Part shown: piece after piece, positions 6,106 to 12,328 of the stretch | Layout of the letters: each line of letters opens with the position of its first letter | Numbering within the stretch: position 1 is the stretch's first letter | Origin: Streptomyces sp. NRRL F-4489 | Lineage (GTDB): Bacteria > Actinomycetota > Actinomycetes > Streptomycetales > Streptomycetaceae | DNA length: 28,460 nucleotides | NCBI RefSeq assembly: GCF_001509485.1 | Contig: NZ_LLZI01000278.1 | Location: 1-28,460, forward strand | Reading direction: 5' to 3' | Translations under genes and position numbers: made by a program | The notes under the pieces: generated by a model | Databases searched by the model: none | What the model saw: only the letters and a program-made list of their open reading frames with translations | What the model was told of the DNA's origin: nothing

Positions 6106-7623
6106 GTGGCAGATTCCTGGTCGCCCCCCGATGGGGTGGACAAAGGATCCGAAGTCTTCACGGTGTCCTTGGGCATGTTCAAGGACACCGGTTACCGCTG
6201 CCCAGCGGCCGATGCCATGAAAGCGCGTGGCTGCCGGCCCAGGGCGCGGCCGGAGAGCACACGCGAAACCTTGGAGCACTTCGCCTTCGGACCGTTCATG
6301 AAGGCTTCGCACGCCTCGGTCCACGACGGACTGCAGCAGTGGACCGCGCACGCCCACGAGCACTACGGCGCGGCCTTCCCGGAAGACCCCGCCTCGCCCA
6401 TGACCGAGGTGCCCGCCTGGTCCTACCGGTACCAGCTGCCCGAACCCGACCAGCGGGGAGCACGTGAGTACCGCATCACCGTATGGGGTCGGTGCCTCCG
6501 GTCACCCGACGGTACGCGGCGCGAACTGCGTCTCCCCGTCAATCGGATCAAGGACGCGGAGCCCCATCGGGGCCATGTCGCGGCGGCGGCTCTGGCCACC
6601 GCGGAAGGCATTCCCGGACCGCTTCCGGAGCGCGTGCGGATCGTCGAGTTCGCCCTGCTGGACGGCCGTACCCGGACCTTGTTCGAGGGAACGCGGGCGG
6701 AGGCCGTCGAACGCTATCGCAAGGGCGGAGGGCCCGAGGCACTGTCCGCCGTGCTGGACGGTCGGGAATTCCGGCCCGGCTCCTCGTGTACGGGCTGCGC
6801 GTATCTGGCAGTGTGCCCAGCCCTGCGCAGGGCGCCGGGACTGCTCGGCGTGACAGGTGAGGGACGGCCCCGCCGCACCTGGTCGGTCACCAACGGCCGG
6901 AGCTACCGGGCCTGCCCGGCGCGCGACCACATGCGCCGCCTGCACCTGCCGGCCGCCCAGGCCGTCGAGCGCAGCCCTTCGGCCGAGCGGGGCCGCGCCG
7001 TGCACGCCTACCTCGCCGAACGCCACGGCCTCCACCGGCCGTGCACGGTTGACGTCCCCGCCCAGTGGGTCCCGGACGGGTTCGAACTCCCCGAGGAAGA
7101 ACAGCGGCTCGGCGCACTGCTGCTCCGTCGCCATGCCGCGGTCTGCCCGTTGCGATGCGTTCGGGACCGCAGCGCTGTGCGAGTGGAACCCCGGGTGGTC
7201 CGCCATGACCCCTTCAGCGACGTTCTCGTGATCGCGGAACCGGACCTCCTCTACCGCGACGGTGACTCGTGGGTGTGGCGTGAGACGAAGACCTCTGCGA
7301 CGGGCTGGGGCCGGCCCGAAGGCCTGCTGGAGCGCTATCCGCAACTGGCGCTGGCAGCGCTGCTCCTCTCGCGCGGGGACCTGGGGGGCTCGCCCACCCG
7401 GGCCCGTATCGAATTGGAGGTGCTTCGGCCGGCCGGAGCGGACCTGGAGATCGTTGATCCCCGTGCTCCGGAGATCCGGGCGGCTGCCGAGGAAACGGTG
7501 CGCGGGCTGGTGGCCGACTGGCACCGGGACGACCACTACGCACCCACCCCCGGCGCCGCTTGTACCCGCTGCGAAGTCGCGCGGTGGTGCTCGGCGCGCG
7601 CCAATGAGAAGGAGGCCGCTTGA
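6106..7623 (+). CDS. Tandem Cas4/RecB-like PD-(D/E)XK nuclease with two Fe-S signatures, 505 aa
   Basis: The C-terminal half has every Cas4/RecB-nuclease feature: a leading Cys in YRACPARDHM (Cys270), the motif GRAVHAYL (His300), Asp380 in AEPDLLY, Glu393-x-Lys395 in RETKTS, and a closing C-x2-C-x5-C (Cys486, 489, 495). The four cysteines would hold a 4Fe-4S cluster, and His-Asp-ExK the metal for DNA cleavage. The N-terminal half repeats the pattern: Cys32 in YRCPAADAM, a VH pair in SVHDGL, and C-x2-C-x5-C at Cys228, 231, 237. But its acidic residue appears replaced (GRCL opposite EPDL) and RETK reads RELR, so it is probably inactive. The GTG start is set by AGAGGAG five bases away. It is the first gene of the operon; its stop overlaps the next start. 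Association with pPIWI-RE genes suggests processing of invading DNA (inference). Confidence 0.82.
   Translation: MADSWSPPDGVDKGSEVFTVSLGMFKDTGYRCPAADAMKARGCRPRARPESTRETLEHFAFGPFMKASHASVHDGLQQWTAHAHEHYGAAFPEDPASPMTEVPAWSYRYQLPEPDQRGAREYRITVWGRCLRSPDGTRRELRLPVNRIKDAEPHRGHVAAAALATAEGIPGPLPERVRIVEFALLDGRTRTLFEGTRAEAVERYRKGGGPEALSAVLDGREFRPGSSCTGCAYLAVCPALRRAPGLLGVTGEGRPRRTWSVTNGRSYRACPARDHMRRLHLPAAQAVERSPSAERGRAVHAYLAERHGLHRPCTVDVPAQWVPDGFELPEEEQRLGALLLRRHAAVCPLRCVRDRSAVRVEPRVVRHDPFSDVLVIAEPDLLYRDGDSWVWRETKTSATGWGRPEGLLERYPQLALAALLLSRGDLGGSPTRARIELEVLRPAGADLEIVDPRAPEIRAAAEETVRGLVADWHRDDHYAPTPGAACTRCEVARWCSARANEKEAA
6161..6190. promoter_or_regulatory. 11-bp perfect inverted repeat inside the start of the Cas4-like gene
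   Basis: CGGTGTCCTTG (6161-6171) and its exact complement CAAGGACACCG (6180-6190) flank the 8-base spacer GGCATGTT. It lies 55-84 bases into the Cas4-like gene and 114-143 bases upstream of the divergent kinase start. As DNA it could be an operator read from either direction; as RNA it would be a strong early hairpin that could slow or gate translation. It may also be a chance result of codon choice. Confidence 0.45.
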
Positions 7624-8756
7624 GCTCCCCACCACCGCCCGGCGCGGACGGGCCGTCGGGGACGGATCAAGACAAGGACCTGTTCCTCGGACTGGCAGAT
7701 GCTCTGACCGTGCTGTCGGAGCACAACAAGCTGAGGTCGTTCTCCTTGCCCTACCCCCGCGAAGCACAGCTCGCACTCGACCGGGTGACCCTGCACTGCG
7801 TCAACCACGGCTGGGCGCCGCCGAAGAGCCTTCCCGAGCTGATGTCGTGGTGCACCCGGCGCCCAGCGGCCGACCCGGTGTTCGGTGTCCCTCCGGCTCC
7901 GATGACCTATGACGCCCGCTGGATCGATCCGGTAGGTCTGGTGCCGACGCGTACCTGCCTGGAGGTGGCGCCATTGGGGCAGCCGGGACGGGCCGAGCAG
8001 GACGCGCTCGACGCGCTGGCGGGTCTGGCGCACAGATGCGGCTCAGCCGACCGGTATCGCCGATGCCGGAAGTTCCTGGCGCACCACCCCGTGGTCACCC
8101 AGGAGGACCGGTTCGCACCTGGTTGGAGCGCGGTGGTCTGGAACACGGTCAGGACCCTGTACGAACCGCTTCCCGAGGGGTTGATGGAACGGAAGCTGCT
8201 GGCGGTGTGCGGCACGTGCGGGCTGCCGGCCCGCACCCGGGATGATGAGTGGGAGAGCGGGCCCGGGACTTGGTGCGAGGGGGAGGTCTGCCCGCATGGC
8301 GTCCGCTTCCGTCTGCTCCGGAGGCCGGGGCACTGCCTGGTGCTTCGACGCAGCCTTCGCGTGTTCCTCGCGGCCTCGTCCCGTACGGAACAGGAAGCGC
8401 TGGACGAGCTGGTGCGGATCGGCGCTGATTACCACCTTTTGGAGAACAGTGGGATCGGCGCTTACCGCGTTGCCGGCAGCGGGCTGCGGACCTGTCTCAT
8501 ACAAGCCTGGGACCGGCGGCAGCCTGCCCTCATGGCGGGCCGGGCCGTCACACTCTTCTCCCACACCACCGAGCCCGTCTTGATGGTGGTCCCACGGCGT
8601 GCCATGGAGCAGAACGGCTACCGCGCGCTTTTTGACGGCGCACTCAGCCGAGAGTGCCGCGGACGGGTGATCCTCACCACCGCGGATGAGCTGGAGCGCC
8701 ACTTGCGTCCCCACGACCCACTCTCCAACGAAAAGGGAGAAGGTGCCCATGCGTAG
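7620..8756 (+). CDS. pPIWI-RE system zinc-ribbon/REase-fold protein, catalytic motif lost
   Basis: A 378-aa protein that fits the third member of the pPIWI-RE three-gene island: an N-terminal helical domain (about 1-190), a zinc ribbon with C197-x2-C200 and C219-x4-C224-P-H, and a C-terminal restriction-endonuclease-like domain (about 235-370; LRRSLRVFLAAS, then VTLFSHTTEPVLMVVP). In REases the core strand carries a (D/E)-x-K motif. Here that strand appears to read LIQAWD (293-298), and the whole last 150 residues contain one Lys, in the extreme tail (NEKG). The domain is therefore probably not a nuclease and may only bind DNA. The start is TTG at 7620, overlapping the previous stop (TTGA), with AAGGAGG four bases upstream. 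Family placement rests on domain order and neighbours; I could not run a profile search. Confidence 0.75.
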   Translation: MSSPPPPGADGPSGTDQDKDLFLGLADALTVLSEHNKLRSFSLPYPREAQLALDRVTLHCVNHGWAPPKSLPELMSWCTRRPAADPVFGVPPAPMTYDARWIDPVGLVPTRTCLEVAPLGQPGRAEQDALDALAGLAHRCGSADRYRRCRKFLAHHPVVTQEDRFAPGWSAVVWNTVRTLYEPLPEGLMERKLLAVCGTCGLPARTRDDEWESGPGTWCEGEVCPHGVRFRLLRRPGHCLVLRRSLRVFLAASSRTEQEALDELVRIGADYHLLENSGIGAYRVAGSGLRTCLIQAWDRRQPALMAGRAVTLFSHTTEPVLMVVPRRAMEQNGYRALFDGALSRECRGRVILTTADELERHLRPHDPLSNEKGEGAHA

Positions 8757-11700
8757 CCTCGCGCGTGGTGTGCACGATGTCATCACACAGCTCCGGCGGT
8801 TCGAGCCGAGCGATGCGACGATCGCCTATGAATCCCTCTGCCAGGTGGAGATCGGGCTGCGTCTCCAGGAACGGTTGATGCCCGGGACCCCGGCTGCGCA
8901 TGCCTGGGTCCTCTTCAGCGGCTATCCCTTCGCCCGCGAGTCCGGAATTCCCCTGCCCCCGGACAGCGAGACGGTTCTCCGCGCCGGTCGCTACTCGATG
9001 TGGACGCTGCGCAGGCGCCGGGCCTGGCGGGAAGCGCTTGAGCGGTACCAGGGAATCAACGCCGTCCTGCGTGGCTTCGACGTGCCGGATCCGGACCGGC
9101 CGGCCCGGCGCCGCCCCCTGTCGGTAGCGGACGACAGATGGGACACGTACGACGAACTGTTGCGCGTCGCACCCCCCTTCGCCGGCAATCGCCCACCAGT
9201 GGCAGGACCGGGCCTGCATGCCTTCCCGATCAGCCGCACGATGGCCGTGGTGAACTTGCCCCCCGCACCGCCCGGGGAGCCCGTCCGCCATGACGTCGAC
9301 GCCTTGCCGCCACGCAAGGGGGAAGCCCTTGCCTTCAGCTTCGAAGAGCTGAAGAAGACGGCGGTCCGCATGGACGCCATACGGAACCGCGACTGGGCCG
9401 GCCGGCTCGGCAGGCTCATCCTCTCGGTCAGGACCGAGAACGGGTTCGAGACCGCGAACACGTTCACCGTGGACCGCATCCAGCACCTGCTCGGCATCGT
9501 CGGAGCAGGCAAGAGCACCTTGCGGGACATCATCGCCGTCCACCTCGCCACCAGCCCGAAGAAGGGGAGGGTAACCGTGGTCGTCGGCGACGTCGTCGAA
9601 GTGCTCAAGCTGGTGAAGCTCTACAACGACTACACCGACGGCGCCGCCGCGCCCATCCTGGGAGCGAACAGCAGGGAGCGGCACGCGCAGCGGCTGCATC
9701 GACGGCTCGCCGGTCAGGGCGAACACCGGCTGCTCGCCCATCAGGACCCGGCTTTCGATCATCTCGGAACGTCCTGTGTGGTGAACGCGCTGCGCGGAGG
9801 TATGGCCGGGGGAGAGCCGCTGGCCTTCGGCGAGGCGCCCTGCACCCGGCTCCGCCCCGAACGCTCCCGGCAGCGTGAGACCACGCCGGGGCGTCAGGAG
9901 TCACGGTGGCAGAGGCAGTCGTTGAGCTGCCCGTACTGGTCCGTGTGCCCACGGCACCACACGTCGCAGAGGCTGGTGGAGGCGGACATCTGGGTTGCGA
10001 CACCCGCTGCCCTCGTCGACGCCTCCCCGCCCCGCCCGCAGAACGGAGAACGCCTTCGGTACCTGGAATTGGCGTGCCGCCGGAGCGACCTCGTCATTGT
10101 GGATGAGGCGGACCGGGTACAGCGGCAGTGGGATGAGACCTTCGCGCCGGCTGTTCCACTCGCCGGCGGCGACGAGGGCGGCTTCATCGACAAGCTGATC
10201 GGCCACAAGGTGCGTGAACTCGTGGTCGGAGGCCGAGTGCAGCTGTCCGACCGGGACGTGGAGAACTTCACCGCCGCACTCAACACGGCGCAGACAGCCA
10301 CCGACCGCTTGTACGCGATGCTCGTCGCCGACCATTCATTGCGGACGTGGGTGCGTATCGGCTACTTCAGCGCGTGGACACTGCAACTGGGCCTCCTCGA
10401 CGAGCGCTACCGGATCGATGAGGGTGATGAAACGGCGGACAGCGGCCAGGATCGCGCCGAGGAAGCCGACACAACGGAAAGAGCGGAAAGAGAAGCCCTC
10501 TGGAACAAGCTGGACGCTTTCCGCGACAATCCTTTCGGTGACCGCTTCCGGTTCACCAAAGAAGACTTCGGTGACCTCACCGGCCTGCTCAATGAGATCC
10601 TGCACACCAGCAATCCTGATAACACCAGGCGCCGGGTGGTGCAAGTGATGGACCAGGTGTTCCGGCTGGAGTCCTTCATGCCGCGCAAGCAGCAGGAGTA
10701 CGAGCGGGAGTACGCCGAGTGGCAGGAAAAGCGGGAGCGCTGGGAGCGCGGCGGGAAGCGGCGCGGAAGGGAACCCCGGCCGCCGCAGACTCCGGAGCAA
10801 TGGCGCACGGAATTCGCCCAGCACTTCGAATTCACCCTGCTGCTGTGCGCTCTGGAGCCCAAACTCGCTCTGATCAACGCGATGTGGCCGAGGGTGGAGG
10901 CGGCCCTCAACCTCGGTTTCAACGCGATGTACAGCAGGCCGGTCGACTACGGGCCGATGGTGCCCGAGGCCCCCATGGGCAACGTCATCGGCTTCAAGTT
11001 CCACGTCAAGGGACAGGACGGGGGCGGGGTCCGCAGCGGTGAGCTGACCTTCTTCCGGTGCAGTGGCGTCGGCCGGGAGCTGCTGCGGCAACTGCCCGGT
11101 CTGGCCGCGGTCGACGGCCGGCCCGGAGCCCACGTCCTCCTCATGTCGGGCAGCAGCTGGGCGGGAGAGTCCAGCCGCTATCACGTCGCTGTGGAAGTCG
11201 GCGCGATCATCAGCCCCCTGCCGAAGGACGAAACCGACCGCGATCGCGTCGCCGAGGAGAGCCTGATGCGTTTCGAATTCATCGAGCATGACGGTGGATT
11301 CCTGCACGTTTCCGGTACCGACCCCGTCCACCGGCCGGACAAGCTTCGACACATCGCCACCGTGCTGGGACGGAGTGCGGAGGACGGCGAGGACGAAGGC
11401 GGGCCCCTCGAACGCGAATTGCTGAACCTAGAGGACGAACGCGAGCACATCCTGCTCCTGGTCGGCAGTTACGCCGAAGCCCAGATCGTCGCCGACACAC
11501 TCCACAACCTCAACATCCGTTGGAAAGGCCGGGTACTCCGGCTTGTTTCGGACGATGCGGATCTTGAGGACGACGAGTACGACGACCGCGACGGCGAAGG
11601 GCGGCGCGCCCGGGTACTGCGTCGTGGAGATGTGGAGAATCTCAAGGACTGCGACGCCGATATCCTGGTCGCACCCCTGCTCGCGGTCGAACGCGGCCAC

Positions 11701-12303
11701 AACATCCTCAACAAGGACGATGAGGCCGCCATCGGTACGGTGTACTTCCTGGCCCGGCCGAACCCGCACCCGGAGGATCTCTCACTCGCGGTGCACGCGA
11801 TCAACGACTGGATCGTCCGCAAGCAGGCGAGCGGTGAGTTCGCCCAGTGGGTGCGCAGCGGAGCCACGGTGGCGGACGGCGCCGAAGCAGTCCGGCACAA
11901 AGCGCGGTCACGGTGGTACCAGGTGCTGCGACGGAGCATGGCCTGGAGCCGGCTGCGGGACGACCGGGAGCAGGTCACCTGGGACCTGCTCGTCCTGATG
12001 TGGCAGGTCATCGGGCGCCTGGTGCGTGGTGGGGTACCGGCCCGGGTGGTCTTCGTGGACTCGGCCTTCACACCTCGGCAGGCCGCCACCCCGCCGCGGC
12101 CCGACACCCCCGAGACCAGCCTTCTGCACAGCATCCATGACGTCCTGCGGCCCTACTTCGCCGACGCGGACACCGTCCCGGCACACGACCGGTTCATCGT
12201 CCAGGCACTCTACAAGCCGCTCTGGCGGATGCTCGACCGTTGCCTGGCGGAACAGAGCGGCACCGCCCAGGCCGCCACCCACAGCGTGTCCACGCCGGCC
12301 TGA
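8749..12303 (+). CDS. DinG/XPD-like Fe-S superfamily 2 helicase of the pPIWI-RE system, 1184 aa
   Basis: Helicase motifs in order: Walker A GIVGAGKST (Lys255), Walker B VDEADR (Asp452-Asp455), motif IV-like ILLLVGSYAEAQ, motif V VERGHNIL (980-987), and motif VI QVIGRLVR (Gln1086 to Arg1093). Between Walker A and B lie four cysteines, Cys343, 365, 394 and 400 (the last two in SCPYWSVCP), in the place where DinG and XPD helicases carry a 4Fe-4S cluster. These enzymes unwind DNA or DNA-RNA hybrids 5' to 3' (established for the family). The first 230 residues are an extra domain that matches the N-terminal module of helicases in pPIWI-RE islands. A highly charged segment (about 645-680, rich in Glu, Arg, Lys and Trp) looks like a helical arm. 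The ATG at 8749 has GGGAGAAGG upstream and overlaps the previous gene by 8 bp. Confidence 0.88.
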   Translation: MRSLARGVHDVITQLRRFEPSDATIAYESLCQVEIGLRLQERLMPGTPAAHAWVLFSGYPFARESGIPLPPDSETVLRAGRYSMWTLRRRRAWREALERYQGINAVLRGFDVPDPDRPARRRPLSVADDRWDTYDELLRVAPPFAGNRPPVAGPGLHAFPISRTMAVVNLPPAPPGEPVRHDVDALPPRKGEALAFSFEELKKTAVRMDAIRNRDWAGRLGRLILSVRTENGFETANTFTVDRIQHLLGIVGAGKSTLRDIIAVHLATSPKKGRVTVVVGDVVEVLKLVKLYNDYTDGAAAPILGANSRERHAQRLHRRLAGQGEHRLLAHQDPAFDHLGTSCVVNALRGGMAGGEPLAFGEAPCTRLRPERSRQRETTPGRQESRWQRQSLSCPYWSVCPRHHTSQRLVEADIWVATPAALVDASPPRPQNGERLRYLELACRRSDLVIVDEADRVQRQWDETFAPAVPLAGGDEGGFIDKLIGHKVRELVVGGRVQLSDRDVENFTAALNTAQTATDRLYAMLVADHSLRTWVRIGYFSAWTLQLGLLDERYRIDEGDETADSGQDRAEEADTTERAEREALWNKLDAFRDNPFGDRFRFTKEDFGDLTGLLNEILHTSNPDNTRRRVVQVMDQVFRLESFMPRKQQEYEREYAEWQEKRERWERGGKRRGREPRPPQTPEQWRTEFAQHFEFTLLLCALEPKLALINAMWPRVEAALNLGFNAMYSRPVDYGPMVPEAPMGNVIGFKFHVKGQDGGGVRSGELTFFRCSGVGRELLRQLPGLAAVDGRPGAHVLLMSGSSWAGESSRYHVAVEVGAIISPLPKDETDRDRVAEESLMRFEFIEHDGGFLHVSGTDPVHRPDKLRHIATVLGRSAEDGEDEGGPLERELLNLEDEREHILLLVGSYAEAQIVADTLHNLNIRWKGRVLRLVSDDADLEDDEYDDRDGEGRRARVLRRGDVENLKDCDADILVAPLLAVERGHNILNKDDEAAIGTVYFLARPNPHPEDLSLAVHAINDWIVRKQASGEFAQWVRSGATVADGAEAVRHKARSRWYQVLRRSMAWSRLRDDREQVTWDLLVLMWQVIGRLVRGGVPARVVFVDSAFTPRQAATPPRPDTPETSLLHSIHDVLRPYFADADTVPAHDRFIVQALYKPLWRMLDRCLAEQSGTAQAATHSVSTPA

Positions 12304-12328
12304 ACCCGCACGGAGCGAAGGAGAGCAT

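Noticed and set aside
6048..6188. Longer kinase start at 6188 and longer Cas4-like start at 6046
   Set aside because: These extensions would make the two divergent genes overlap by over 100 bases. The internal starts at 6047 and 6106 both have good ribosome sites and fit the folds.
8674..9762. Long open frames antisense to the helicase and other genes
   Set aside because: High-GC DNA produces long empty frames on the other strand; these lack ribosome sites and recognisable domains and lie opposite well-supported genes.
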